Made by a program: the position numbers and the translations under genes. A model generated the notes under the pieces. It saw only the letters and a list, made by a program, of their open reading frames with translations, was not told where the DNA came from and made no database searches. Of a DNA stretch of 64,000 nt, positions 31,684-40,152 are shown in pieces; the stretch's first letter is position 1; each line of letters begins with the position of its first letter. The stretch is from Arthrobacter agilis (lineage in GTDB: Bacteria > Actinomycetota > Actinomycetes > Actinomycetales > Micrococcaceae): NCBI RefSeq assembly GCF_030816075.1, contig NZ_JAUSXO010000001.1, positions 2,356,001 through 2,420,000 of the forward strand. The letters are read 5' to 3'.

Positions 31684-32570
31684 GCACGCCGAACGGGCGC
31701 CTGTCCATCAACCAGGCCACCATCAAGTACGCCCCGCTCGCCGACGCCCTCCGGGTGACCGCCGACGCCGGGATCACCAGTATCGGACTGTGGCGCGACT
31801 CCGTGCAGGCCGCGTCACTGCCGGAGGCCGGGCGGCTGCTCGCGGACTCCGGGCTGCGCTTCTCCAGCCTGTGCCGGGGCGGGTTCTTCACCGTGCCGGA
31901 GGGCCGCGCACGCCGTGCGGCCATGGACGACAACCGGCGGGCCATCGAGGAGGCCGCGCACCTCGCGGCCTCGGGTGCTCCCGGCTCCGTGGCGGTCCTC
32001 GTCATGGTCGCCGGCGGGATCCCCCAGGGATCGCGGGACCTCGCGGGTGCCCGCGCCATGGTGCAGGACGCCCTCGCCGAACTGGTGCCCGATGCCGAGG
32101 CGGCGGGAGTGACGCTCGCCCTGGAGCCGCTCCATCCCATGTACGCCTCGGACCGCGCCGTCATCTCGACCCTCAAGCAGGCCCTCGACCTGTCCGCGCC
32201 CTTCTCCCCCGCGGCCGTCGGCGTCGTGGTCGACACCTTCCACGTCTGGTGGGATCCCGAGCTGTTCCCGCAGATCGAACGGGCAGGCGCCGAAGGCCGG
32301 ATCGCGAGCTACCAGGTGTGCGACTGGACGACGCCGCTCGCGGCGGACGTCCTGCTCTCGCGCCACTACCCCGGGGACGGCGTCATCGATTTCGCCGCCA
32401 TCACCCGGGCGGTGCAGGCCGCGGGATACGCCGGCGACATCGAGGTGGAGCTCTTCAACCAGGACATCTGGGACACTCCCCCGGCCGAGGCCGTCGCGCG
32501 CACGGTCGAGGGCTACGAGGCCCACGTCGCAGCACACCTGGGGCACCTGAGCGGGGACCTCCGCCGGTAG
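31680..32570 (+). CDS. Sugar phosphate isomerase/epimerase-like TIM barrel
   Basis: A 296-residue barrel of the AP-endonuclease-2/xylose-isomerase-like family, cytoplasmic. Metal-ligand positions are visible: Glu in LALEPLHPMY, Asp and His in VVDTFHVWWDPELF, and the late Glu in DIEVELFNQDIWD. Members isomerise or epimerise sugars, or eliminate from 3-keto-glycosides. It is last of the LacI-controlled operon and overlaps DUF993 by four bases. The specific reaction is unknown. Confidence 0.86.
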   Translation: MSTPNGRLSINQATIKYAPLADALRVTADAGITSIGLWRDSVQAASLPEAGRLLADSGLRFSSLCRGGFFTVPEGRARRAAMDDNRRAIEEAAHLAASGAPGSVAVLVMVAGGIPQGSRDLAGARAMVQDALAELVPDAEAAGVTLALEPLHPMYASDRAVISTLKQALDLSAPFSPAAVGVVVDTFHVWWDPELFPQIERAGAEGRIASYQVCDWTTPLAADVLLSRHYPGDGVIDFAAITRAVQAAGYAGDIEVELFNQDIWDTPPAEAVARTVEGYEAHVAAHLGHLSGDLRR

Positions 32571-32573
32571 CAT
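32568..32573 (+). promoter_or_regulatory. -10 box (TAGCAT) overlapping the isomerase stop codon
   Basis: TAGCAT includes the TAG stop of the isomerase and ends six bases before the next ATG, so the SnoaL-like gene probably has its own leaderless start. Confidence 0.45.
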
Positions 32574-32579
32574 CGGGCC

Positions 32580-32969
32580 ATGGAATCTACCGAGGTCGTC
32601 CGACGCTACTGGTCGTCGGTATGGAGCAGGGACTGGAACGCCGTGGGTGAGGCCCTCGCGGAGGACGTGGAGGTGTTCTGGCCCGTCACGCGCGAGGTCA
32701 TCCGCGGCCGGGACAACATGGTGGCCGTGAACTCCGAGCATCCGAACGGATGGAGCATCGACGTCCTCAACGTCTACGATGCCGGCGAGGTCGTGGTGTC
32801 GGAGGTCCAGGTGCCGCAGGAGGACGTCGGGATCTTCCGGGTCGTGTCGATCTGGACCGTGGCCGACGGCGTCATCGCCTCCGGCCGTGAGTACTGGACG
32901 CTGTACGGCGGCGAGGAGGGCAGGGACTGGCGCCGCAAGTACGCGAGCGTCGGCGACCTGCCCTCCTGA
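32580..32969 (+). CDS. SnoaL-like/NTF2-fold protein
   Basis: A 129-residue single-domain protein of the NTF2-like fold: an opening helix STEVVRRYWSSVWSRDWNAV, then LAEDVEVFWPVTREVIRGRDNM and a sheet ending ASGREYWTLYG. Such proteins serve as small enzymes or ligand binders, and function cannot be told. It follows the sugar operon by nine bases but seems to have its own promoter. Confidence 0.8.
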   Translation: MESTEVVRRYWSSVWSRDWNAVGEALAEDVEVFWPVTREVIRGRDNMVAVNSEHPNGWSIDVLNVYDAGEVVVSEVQVPQEDVGIFRVVSIWTVADGVIASGREYWTLYGGEEGRDWRRKYASVGDLPS

Positions 32970-33047
32970 GGAGCGCGGCGTCGGTTCCGGGAAGCCGCCG
33001 GGACGCCTCAGCACGATCGGTACTGGCAATAGTCCCGCGCGCACCAT

Positions 33048-33063
33048 ATGCTAAGCATGCTGA
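33048..33063. promoter_or_regulatory. Overlapping palindromes upstream of the SRPBCC gene
   Basis: ATGCTAAGCAT (33048-33058) is a perfect inverted repeat, and TAAGCATGCTGA (33052-33063) overlaps it around the core AGCATGCT. They lie 45 bases before the start codon, in a usual operator position. Confidence 0.4.
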
Positions 33064-33107
33064 TGATTTGGTCAGTGACCGCACCCACCCCAGACAAGGG
33101 AGGCATG

Positions 33108-33938
33108 ATGAGCACGAAGGTCGAAGAAACCGTTGTAGTGAATCTTCCAGTGACGACCGTGTACAACCAGTGGACGCAGTTCGAGGAATTCCCGCACTTC
33201 ATGGGCGGCATCAAGCAGATCACCCAACTCAGCGACGACCGCCTCGAGTGGGTCGCCGAGATCGGCGGCATCCGCCGTCAGTGGGAGGCGAGGGTCCTCG
33301 AGCAGGTACCCGACCGCAAGGTGTCCTGGGCTGCCACGGAGGGCGCGACCAATGCCGGCACCGTGTCCTTCGAGGATCTCGGCGGCACCACGCGCGTGAA
33401 CCTCGTCCTGGAGTACGAGCCCGAGGGACTCGTCGAGAAGGTCGGCGACAAGCTCAATGTCGTGGAGAACCAGGCCAAGGCCGATCTGCACCGGTTCAAG
33501 GAATTCATCGAGTCGGAGAGCTACGCCACCGGCGCCTGGCGCGGGACCGTGGCCGGACAGCCCGGGACCCCCACGGTGGAGGACGCCGAGCAGTCGCGCG
33601 GTGACAGCGGCAAGGCCGGCGTGTCCGGCAAGGTCGCAGCCGGGGTCGGCGTCGCGGCAGCGGCCGCGGTGGCCGGTGTGGCCGCGGCGGCGGCCAGCAA
33701 GAAGGACGAGGACGTGGACACGGTGGAAGCCGTCGACACGGTGGACGTGGGCACGGTGCCCGTCGTCGATGCCGCGCCTGTCCCCGAGACCACGCCGATC
33801 GTGGACGAGGTGGACGTCGTCGACGTCGATCCCGTGCCGGCCGTGGACGGCGTCCCGGGAACGGGCATCCCGTCCGAGACCCAGGGGTTCGGGGACGAGA
33901 CCGTCGACGGCGACGCGGGCCGTCGCGGCACGCTCTAG
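33108..33938 (+). CDS. SRPBCC-family protein with acidic low-complexity tail
   Basis: A 276-residue protein in three parts. Residues 1-150 are an SRPBCC/polyketide-cyclase-like domain (VEETVVVNLPVTTVYNQWTQ, EFPHFMGGIKQI, VSWAATEGATNAGTVSFEDL). Residues about 175-205 are Ala/Val/Gly-rich and could form a helix or membrane segment. The last 70 residues are dominated by Val, Asp and Pro (runs such as VDEVDVVDVDP) and are probably disordered. The second of two ATGs has AAGGGAGG about five bases upstream. The cyclase-like domain usually binds a small hydrophobic molecule; the role here is unknown. Confidence 0.83.
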   Translation: MSTKVEETVVVNLPVTTVYNQWTQFEEFPHFMGGIKQITQLSDDRLEWVAEIGGIRRQWEARVLEQVPDRKVSWAATEGATNAGTVSFEDLGGTTRVNLVLEYEPEGLVEKVGDKLNVVENQAKADLHRFKEFIESESYATGAWRGTVAGQPGTPTVEDAEQSRGDSGKAGVSGKVAAGVGVAAAAAVAGVAAAAASKKDEDVDTVEAVDTVDVGTVPVVDAAPVPETTPIVDEVDVVDVDPVPAVDGVPGTGIPSETQGFGDETVDGDAGRRGTL

Positions 33939-33951
33939 ACCCTGATGTCCT

Positions 33952-33985
33952 GATGGACCGGATCCCTGCGGGGGTCCGGTCCATC
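33952..33985 (+). terminator. Hairpin terminator after the SRPBCC gene
   Basis: A perfect 11-bp stem (GATGGACCGGA with TCCGGTCCATC) and a 12-base loop, 13 bases after the stop. No T-run. Confidence 0.6.
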
Positions 33986-34053
33986 GTCGTCCCGGCCGCC
34001 GTCCGCCGGCTCGTCCGGCTTCCGGAGGGACGCAGCGGACGGGCCGGGGACCT

Positions 34054-34205
34054 TGACACCTCCCCGGACCCGGGTGGTCGAATGGCTGCAGAGCTTGGCG
34101 ACGGTCAAGCAGCCGGCGGCCGCCAAGCTCCCGGAAGGGCAGCCCTGCAGTGCACCCGGCCGACCCCCGGCGGGACCGGCGGACAGGCCGGGGCCGCGTA
34201 CGCGG
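34054..34205. other. Structured gap between convergent genes
   Basis: The 273-base gap before tsaD holds a TTGACA (34054-34059) with TCGAAT 19 bases later, an inverted repeat GAGCTTGGCG (34091-34100) with CGCCAAGCTC (34121-34130), and a 12-bp perfect palindrome CCGCGTACGCGG (34194-34205) six bases from the tsaD stop. The hairpins could end the tsaD transcript; the promoter-like pair could instead drive a small RNA. No known RNA family was recognised. Confidence 0.35.
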
Positions 34206-34211
34206 CGAGTC

Positions 34212-35309
34212 TTAGGATCCGCCGTCCTGGCCGGCCGCGAGGGCGATCTGCGTGACGGGCAGGGAGGGGTTCGTCCCGAAGGCGGTTCCGCTCGGTCGGC
34301 CCCCGTTCATCACGATCCGGGCCCCGAGCGCCGCGACCATGGCGCCGTTGTCGGTGCACAGCGACGGCGCCGGGACGGTCAGGGTGATGCCTGCGGCGGC
34401 ACACCGCTCGCCGGTCAGTTCGCGCAGCCGCCGGTTCGCCGCCACGCCGCCTCCGAGCAGCAGGTTCGTGATCCCGTGCTCACGGCACGCGAGCACGGCC
34501 TTGGAGGTGATGATGTCCACCACCGCCTCCTGGAAGGACGCGGCGATGTCCGCCACGGGCACCTCCAGCCCCGCCGCCTCGTACTGTTCCACAGTGCGGG
34601 CGACGGCCGTCTTCAGCCCGCTGAAGGACCAGTCGTAGCGATGCGGGCCGGGCTGCTCCGCCGTCCCCATGTACTTCGGCTGCGAGAGGCCACGCGGGAA
34701 GCGGATCGCCGCCGGATTCCCCTCCCCCGCCAACCGGTCGATCACGGGCCCCCCCGGATACCCGAGGCCGAGGATGCGCGCCGTCTTGTCGTACGCCTCG
34801 CCGGCGGCGTCGTCGATCGTGGACCCCAGGAGCTCGACGTCGCTCGTGATGTCCCCGATCCGCAGGATCTCCGTGTGGCCACCGGACACGAGGAGTGCGC
34901 CGAGGTCCGGAGGAAGCCCGTCGGCGAACGTCCCTCCGAGCATCCCGACGCCGACGTGCGCGACGAGGTGGTTGATGGCGTAGAGGGGTTTCCCGGTGGC
35001 GACGGCGAGCGCCTTGGCGGCGGACACCCCGACCATGAGGGCGCCCGAGAGGCCCGGACCGGCGGTGACGGCGATGGCGTCGATCTCGTCGAGGGAGACA
35101 CCGGCGTCGTCGAGCGCCGTCCTGAGGGTGGGCACGAAGGCCTCGAGGTGCGCGCGCGAGGCGATCTCGGGGATGACGCCGCCGAAGCGCACGTGCTCGT
35201 CCATCGAGGAGGACACGGTGTTGGTCAGCAGCTGCGTGCCGCGGACGATCCCGACGCCGGTCTCGTCGCACGAGGACTCGATGCCGAGCACCAGGGGTTC
35301 GCGTGTCAT
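34212..35309 (-). CDS. tsaD: tRNA t6A threonylcarbamoyltransferase TsaD
   Basis: Transfers the threonylcarbamoyl group to A37 of ANN-decoding tRNAs, together with TsaB and TsaE. The 365 residues have the family opening [17 protein letters not shown], the metal-binding INHLVAHVG histidines, [15 protein letters not shown] and the late [15 protein letters not shown]. The ATG overlaps the rimI stop by four bases, so it ends the alr-tsaE-tsaB-rimI-tsaD operon. It is preceded on the minus strand by its partner genes, the usual bacterial order. Confidence 0.96.
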   Translation of the reverse strand: MTREPLVLGIESSCDETGVGIVRGTQLLTNTVSSSMDEHVRFGGVIPEIASRAHLEAFVPTLRTALDDAGVSLDEIDAIAVTAGPGLSGALMVGVSAAKALAVATGKPLYAINHLVAHVGVGMLGGTFADGLPPDLGALLVSGGHTEILRIGDITSDVELLGSTIDDAAGEAYDKTARILGLGYPGGPVIDRLAGEGNPAAIRFPRGLSQPKYMGTAEQPGPHRYDWSFSGLKTAVARTVEQYEAAGLEVPVADIAASFQEAVVDIITSKAVLACREHGITNLLLGGGVAANRRLRELTGERCAAAGITLTVPAPSLCTDNGAMVAALGARIVMNGGRPSGTAFGTNPSLPVTQIALAAGQDGGS

Positions 35310-35770
35310 GGCGTGCCTCCGTCCGCGGTGAGGACGAGCCGCATGACCCAGGCGTCCACGCCGTCGCGGTAGTACCTCTTCCTCGTGTGGATCTTCACGA
35401 AGCCGAAGCGCGTGTACAGCTCCTGGGCGCGCGGGTTGTCGGCCCGCACCTCCAGCATCACGGTGTCCGCGCCGCGGCGCCCCGCCTCGTCGAGCAGTTC
35501 GGTGAGCATGGCGCGTCCGATGCCCTGGCCCTCGAAGCGTGGCAGCACGCCGATGGTCTGGATGTCCGCCGTCGTGTCGATGACCATGACGCCCGCATAC
35601 CCCACGGCCTCGCCGTCGACCTCGGCCACGATGTAGCGCCGCGTGTCCGGCTGGAAGAACTCGGTGTAGAACATCTCGAGCGGCCAGGCGTCGGTGGGGA
35701 ACAGCTCGTTCTCGAGGCGGCCGATGGTCTCGATGTCCTCGAAGGCGAGACTGCGCAGGCTGAAGCTCAT
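35306..35770 (-). CDS. rimI: Ribosomal-protein-alanine acetyltransferase
   Basis: GNAT-fold acetyltransferase of 154 residues. The acetyl-CoA loop is [14 protein letters not shown], with the following [19 protein letters not shown] typical of RimI. It acetylates protein N-termini, in E. coli that of ribosomal protein S18. Start and stop overlap tsaB and tsaD by four bases each, fixing it in the t6A operon. Confidence 0.92.
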   Translation of the reverse strand: MSFSLRSLAFEDIETIGRLENELFPTDAWPLEMFYTEFFQPDTRRYIVAEVDGEAVGYAGVMVIDTTADIQTIGVLPRFEGQGIGRAMLTELLDEAGRRGADTVMLEVRADNPRAQELYTRFGFVKIHTRKRYYRDGVDAWVMRLVLTADGGTP

Positions 35771-36447
35771 GCCGTCGCCCGTTTCCGCGGGCCCGGTACC
35801 TTCGCGTCGGACTCCCGCAGGTACAGCGGGGCGGTGTCCCGCAGCGGTTCGCCCGAGAGGAGGCGCTGCCGGGCCACGCGGCCGAGCGAGGCGGCGTCGG
35901 GGTCCGACGCCGTGAAGTCCGGCAGGCCGTCGAGGTCGTCCGGGTAGAGGCCCGCGGCACGGCCCGCGAGGGGCATGCCCTTCGGCAGGCTCGCGGCGGT
36001 GCCGACGTGCGGGCCGTCGAGGAGCAGGGGCAGGAGGCCTTCCTCCGCCGGTGCGCGGTACGCGGCCCAGTACACCTCACCGCGGCGCGCGTCCGTGCCC
36101 ACGAGGAAGGCGCTCCTGGCGGGGACGGCACCGCTCGCCGCGGCGTCGAAGGCGATCGCGTCGAGGCTGAGGACGCCGAGCAGCGGCACGTCCCAGACGA
36201 AGCCGAGGGTGCGTGCGGTGACGAGGCCGGCCCGCAGCCCCGTGAAGGGCCCCGGGCCCACGCCGGCGACGATGCCGTCCAGGTCGGAGCCGGCCACTGC
36301 GGCATCGGTGAGGATCCGCTGCACCGCGGGGGCGAGGACCTCGGCGTGGGAGCGCGTGTCGGCGCTGCCGAACCGGCCGACGACGACGTCGTCCCGCAGG
36401 AGCGCGACCGTCGCGGCAGCGGAGGTGTCGAGGGCGAGGAGAAGCAC
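35767..36447 (-). CDS. tsaB: t6A synthesis protein TsaB
   Basis: A 226-residue ASKHA-fold protein that dimerises with TsaD. It shows [29 protein letters not shown] and the conserved [20 protein letters not shown]. The metal-binding histidines of TsaD are absent, as expected. It overlaps rimI by four bases and follows tsaE by nine. Confidence 0.93.
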   Translation of the reverse strand: MLLLALDTSAAATVALLRDDVVVGRFGSADTRSHAEVLAPAVQRILTDAAVAGSDLDGIVAGVGPGPFTGLRAGLVTARTLGFVWDVPLLGVLSLDAIAFDAAASGAVPARSAFLVGTDARRGEVYWAAYRAPAEEGLLPLLLDGPHVGTAASLPKGMPLAGRAAGLYPDDLDGLPDFTASDPDAASLGRVARQRLLSGEPLRDTAPLYLRESDAKVPGPRKRATA

Positions 36448-36456
36448 CAGTCCAGC

Positions 36457-37005
36457 CTAGTCGAGGACGATCGCCGGCGGCCCTGCATGCCAGCGCGGGC
36501 CGAAGCCCGAGAGGGTGACGATGCGCACCTCGTCCTCGCCGTCGTCGTCGAACGCGGTGGTCAGGCCGCCGGCAGCGGCTCCGGGCAGCGCCCCGCCGCG
36601 CGGCCGGAGGATCCCGACGTGCAGCCTGCTGTCGCTCAGGTGCTCCACCCGGCCCGCTCCCCACTCGATGACCGTGACGTTGGCGGCCAGCGTGGCCTCG
36701 AGGTCGAGGTCGTCGACGGCGGCGGCACTCTCGAGGCGGTACGCGTCGACGTGGATGAGGCCCGGCCCCCCACCGGCCGAGGGATGCTGGCGGACGAGCA
36801 CGAAGGTCGGCGAGATGATGCGGTCCTCGACCGCGAGGCCGCGGCCGAGTCCCTGGGTGAACGTCGTCTTGCCGGCGCCCAGTTCACCGGACAGGACCAG
36901 CAGGTCCCCGGACCGGAGCTGCGGTGCGAGGCCGGCGGCGAGGGCCTGCAGCTCGGCCGCCGAGCCGACGTCGTAGGATGCGGTCCACTCAGGCGCCGTC
37001 GTCAT
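36457..37005 (-). CDS. tsaE: t6A synthesis ATPase TsaE
   Basis: A 182-residue ATPase with Walker [17 protein letters not shown] near residue 40, then SPTFVLVRQ and HVDAYRLES. It drives turnover of the TsaB-TsaD complex. The ATG at 37005 lies inside the 3' end of alr, a 17-base overlap, so translation is coupled. The C-terminal 40 residues are longer and more acidic than in most TsaE proteins. Confidence 0.92.
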   Translation of the reverse strand: MTTAPEWTASYDVGSAAELQALAAGLAPQLRSGDLLVLSGELGAGKTTFTQGLGRGLAVEDRIISPTFVLVRQHPSAGGGPGLIHVDAYRLESAAAVDDLDLEATLAANVTVIEWGAGRVEHLSDSRLHVGILRPRGGALPGAAAGGLTTAFDDDGEDEVRIVTLSGFGPRWHAGPPAIVLD

Positions 37006-38152
37006 CGCCCGCCTCCTGCCGTCCGTCCACGTAGACCCGGTCCACGCGGTCGCTGATCCGGGTGACCACCTCGTAGTTGATGGTCTGGGCGGCGGCGGCC
37101 CAGTCCTCGACCGGCGGCGAGCCGGCACCGCCGAAGAGCACGGCGCGTCTGCCGAGGGGGCTGTCCGGGGTGTCGACCAGTCCGGTGGTCCCGAAGTCGA
37201 TGACGAGCTGGTCCATGGCGATCCGGCCGACCACCGGGTAGATGCGGGAGCCGACGAGGACCGGGGCACCCGTGGCGATGCGGGGGACGCCGTCGCCGTA
37301 GCCGACGGGGATGAGCCCGAGCGTGGTGGGCTTCTGCGTGCGGTAGGCGTACCCGTAGGAGACCCCCTGGCCCGCGGGCACCTCCTTGCAGTTCGAGACG
37401 GTGGTGCTGAGGGTCATGACGGGCCGGAGGCCCAGTTCGGCGGAGCCCTGGTCGGAGAAGGGCGAGAGCCCGTAGATGCCGAGGCCCACCCGCACGAGGT
37501 CGAAGTGGCAGTCGGGCCGCGAGAACGTGGCGGGCGTGTTCGCGAGGTGCCGCACCTCGACGTCGATCCCGGCGTTCTCCGCCGCGGCGACGGCCTCGCG
37601 GAACGCCTGCACCTGCAGGTCCGTCTCGGGCCGTGCCGGCTCGTCGGCGACGGCGAGGTGGGAGAAGACCCCGACCACCCGGATCAGCCCCTCCTCCTGA
37701 TAGGACACGGCCCGGCTGAGCAGGGCGTCCCACTGCTCCGGCGGGCAGCCGTTGCGGCCGAGGCCCGTGTCGATCTTGAGGTGCACGATCGCGGGTCGTT
37801 CCAGTTCGCGGGCGGCCGCGACGACATGCTCGAGTTCCCACCCGGAGATGCCGAGGTCCAGGCCGTGTTCGACGCCGGAGGTGAAGTCGGTACCCGAGGT
37901 GTGCAGCCAGGCGAGGATGGGGGCCTCGATGCCGGCCTTCCGCAGGGCGACGCCCTCGCTGACGTGTGCGACGCCGAGCCAGGCGGCGCCCGCCTCCAGG
38001 GCGGCCCGGGCGACCGGGAGGGCGCCGTGCCCGTAGGCGTTGGCCTTCACGACGGCCATCACCCGGGCGGGGTGGGCGACGTCGCGCACGTGCCGGATGT
38101 TGTGCCGCAGGGCGTCGAGGTCGATCTCTGCAACACGTTCGGTGGAAGTCAC
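36989..38152 (-). CDS. alr: Alanine racemase
   Basis: PLP enzyme that makes D-alanine for peptidoglycan, 387 residues from the GTG at 38152. The PLP lysine is Lys36 in VVKANAYGHG; other marks are LKIDTGLGRNG, HLANTPAT, and GVSYGYAY with the catalytic Tyr. A CAGAAT box lies seven bases before the GTG, so the transcript may be leaderless. It heads the operon that continues with the t6A genes. Confidence 0.95.
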   Translation of the reverse strand: MTSTERVAEIDLDALRHNIRHVRDVAHPARVMAVVKANAYGHGALPVARAALEAGAAWLGVAHVSEGVALRKAGIEAPILAWLHTSGTDFTSGVEHGLDLGISGWELEHVVAAARELERPAIVHLKIDTGLGRNGCPPEQWDALLSRAVSYQEEGLIRVVGVFSHLAVADEPARPETDLQVQAFREAVAAAENAGIDVEVRHLANTPATFSRPDCHFDLVRVGLGIYGLSPFSDQGSAELGLRPVMTLSTTVSNCKEVPAGQGVSYGYAYRTQKPTTLGLIPVGYGDGVPRIATGAPVLVGSRIYPVVGRIAMDQLVIDFGTTGLVDTPDSPLGRRAVLFGGAGSPPVEDWAAAAQTINYEVVTRISDRVDRVYVDGRQEAGDDDGA

Positions 38153-38190
38153 CCGCCCTATTCTGCCAGCTTGCACGGCAGCGCTCCGGG

Positions 38191-38219
38191 TTGATCGGCC
38201 GGGACGGAGGGTGAACAAT
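38191..38219 (+). promoter_or_regulatory. Leaderless promoter of the zinc-ribbon/GIY-YIG-like gene
   Basis: TTGATC (38191-38196), 17 bases, AACAAT (38214-38219), then seven bases to the GTG at 38227. Confidence 0.55.
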
Positions 38220-38226
38220 CGAAGGC

Positions 38227-38805
38227 GTGTTCGATCCTCCGCCCGCCGCCACCGTGTGCATCCTCCCGGACGCTGCGGGGCAGGCCTGCGGCAGGGCTAC
38301 CGGCGGTGCCCCTTTCCCGCTCTGCCCGGCGCACGTCGCGTCGGTCGCCGACTGGTCGGAGGCCCACTGGGGGACGACCGACCTCCTGCCGTCACCCTGC
38401 CGGGCGTGCGGCTCCCGGATCGGCGTGCGGTATCCCTCGGGCTGGGCGTGCGCGGCCTGTGAATGGCGGGTCGGCGACGTCCTCGACGACGGCCTGCCGC
38501 CCCCGCGCGTCGACGTCGTCTACTACCTCCGGTTCCGGGACCGCATCAAGATCGGGACGACGGCGAACCCGCGCCAGCGCCTCGCACGCATCTGGCACGA
38601 CGAGGTCCTGGCGTTCGAACGCGGCGACCGGCTCGTCGAGCGGCGCCGGCACGAGCAGTTCGCCGCCCTGCGCCTCGACCGCTCGGAGTGGTTCACGGCG
38701 GCACCCGACCTCGAGGAGCACGTCGGGCGGCTCGCGGCGGGCGTCGTCGACCCGTGGGCCCTGTACGCACGCTGGCTCGGCGAGGCCGCGGCCCTGCAGG
38801 GCTGA
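38227..38805 (+). CDS. Zinc-ribbon protein with T5orf172/GIY-YIG-like domain
   Basis: A 192-residue protein. Residues about 1-85 hold Cys and His positions, including the CRACGS and CAACEW pairs, that suggest a zinc ribbon. Residues about 93-165 match the T5orf172 (MUG113) branch of the GIY-YIG nuclease fold: VYYLRFRDRIKIGTTANPRQR, then the late RLVERRRHEQFAALRL and SEWFTAAPDLEEHV. Whether it cuts DNA is unknown; many such proteins have no tested activity. It is divergent from alr and appears to start at a leaderless GTG. Confidence 0.78.
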   Translation: MFDPPPAATVCILPDAAGQACGRATGGAPFPLCPAHVASVADWSEAHWGTTDLLPSPCRACGSRIGVRYPSGWACAACEWRVGDVLDDGLPPPRVDVVYYLRFRDRIKIGTTANPRQRLARIWHDEVLAFERGDRLVERRRHEQFAALRLDRSEWFTAAPDLEEHVGRLAAGVVDPWALYARWLGEAAALQG

Positions 38806-38864
38806 CCGGCCCGGGACCCGGCGTCGTCCGGCTCAGCGGCGTCCCGGCTCAGCTCGGACAGGTC

Positions 38865-40037
38865 TCAGCGCGAACAGGTGTCGCCCCGGCCGTCCGCCGG
38901 CTCACCGCCCCGATCTTCACCCTGGCCCGGAACGGCCGGACGGCCCGGCGGCGAGGCGTCGGACTGGCGGGCCATGGTCGCCGTCGCCCGGCGCAGGGCC
39001 TCCGTCGGGACGTCGGACACCAGGTCCTCGAGGAAGGCGTACCGGCGCAGCCACTGGCGCCGCACGCCGTCGCGCCCGGCATTGACCCGATGCCACCAGT
39101 CGGCGATGTCCCCCCACCCCGGCGCCGCCAGGGAACCCCCGACGTGCTGGACCGAGAGCGACGCGCAGAGGTTCGCGAAGCGGAGGCGTTCCGCGAGCGG
39201 GAAGCCCGCGAGATCGCCCATGACGAAGGCCGCCCCGAAGCAGTCGCCAGCACCCGTCGGGTCGTATGCGGACACGGGGAGCGCCGGCACCCACTCCTCC
39301 TCCCCCGTCTCCGAATCGATCGCCATCGCCCCTTGCTGGCCGACCGTCACGACGGCCACGGGCACGCGGTCCGCGAGCGCGTACAGGGCGGCCCACGGGT
39401 CGTCGGTCCGGGTGTAGGCCATCGCCTCGGCGGCGTTGGGCATGAACGCATGGAAATGCTCGAGCGAGGCCAGCGTCTCGGGCGCCCACTCCCCGGCCGC
39501 GTCCCAGCCGACGTCGCCGAACAGCTTGGTGCCGGCGGCGGCGGCCGCGCCGGCCCAGGGCTCCACCTCCCGCCCGAGGCTGACGATGGCGGCACGGCAG
39601 GACGGCGGCGTCCCGATCAGTTCGGTGGCGCTCAGCGGGGAGGGGTGCCCGTGCGTGATCATCGAGCGGTCCTGATGCACGGAGAGGGACACTGTGACCG
39701 GCGAATGCCAGCGCCCGAACACGCGCGACCGGGAGAGGTCGACGTGCTCCTGGTCCTGCAGCACGTCCCAGTTGAACTGGCCGTAGCCGTCGTCCCCGAA
39801 GGCTGCCGCGAGGGTGGTGCGCAGGCCCAGTCGGCTCGCGGCGATGGCCTGGTTGGCGATTCCGCCCGGCCCCGACCCCATGCCCTCGGTCCACACCTCC
39901 GTGCCGGGGGACGGCAACTGCTCGAGGCCCGTGAAGATGATGTCGAAGAACACCTGTCCGGCGAGCAGGAGGTCGAATTCGGGTCCGTCGGGGCTGCGCG
40001 TGGCCGCCAGCGGATCGAAACGGTGCTGTTGGAGCAT
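38865..40037 (-). CDS. PfkB-family carbohydrate kinase
   Basis: Sugar kinase of the ribokinase fold, 390 residues. The N-terminal signature is LLAGQVFFDIIFTGLE with GSGPGGIANQAIAASRLG, and the ATP/catalytic signature is SAYDPTGAGDCFGAAFV with its catalytic Asp. The C-terminal 60 residues past the fold are Pro- and Gly-rich and unusual. A TATTCT box seven bases before the ATG suggests a leaderless start. Divergent from the GH4 gene; substrate unknown. Confidence 0.87.
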   Translation of the reverse strand: MLQQHRFDPLAATRSPDGPEFDLLLAGQVFFDIIFTGLEQLPSPGTEVWTEGMGSGPGGIANQAIAASRLGLRTTLAAAFGDDGYGQFNWDVLQDQEHVDLSRSRVFGRWHSPVTVSLSVHQDRSMITHGHPSPLSATELIGTPPSCRAAIVSLGREVEPWAGAAAAAGTKLFGDVGWDAAGEWAPETLASLEHFHAFMPNAAEAMAYTRTDDPWAALYALADRVPVAVVTVGQQGAMAIDSETGEEEWVPALPVSAYDPTGAGDCFGAAFVMGDLAGFPLAERLRFANLCASLSVQHVGGSLAAPGWGDIADWWHRVNAGRDGVRRQWLRRYAFLEDLVSDVPTEALRRATATMARQSDASPPGRPAVPGQGEDRGGEPADGRGDTCSR

Positions 40038-40044
40038 GTACGGC

Positions 40045-40050
40045 AGAATA
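40045..40050 (-). promoter_or_regulatory. -10 box (TATTCT) for the PfkB gene
   Basis: On the minus strand TATTCT is followed by seven bases and the ATG at 40037. The -35 is not clear. Confidence 0.45.
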
Positions 40051-40152
40051 CTTCCCAGGAGCCGGTCGCGGGGCGACCCGCAGCCCGAAAGCCCTGTTTC
40101 GAGCCCCGGTAGCAGCAGCCCGGCGACACCCACGACGAAAGCAGGACGAACC

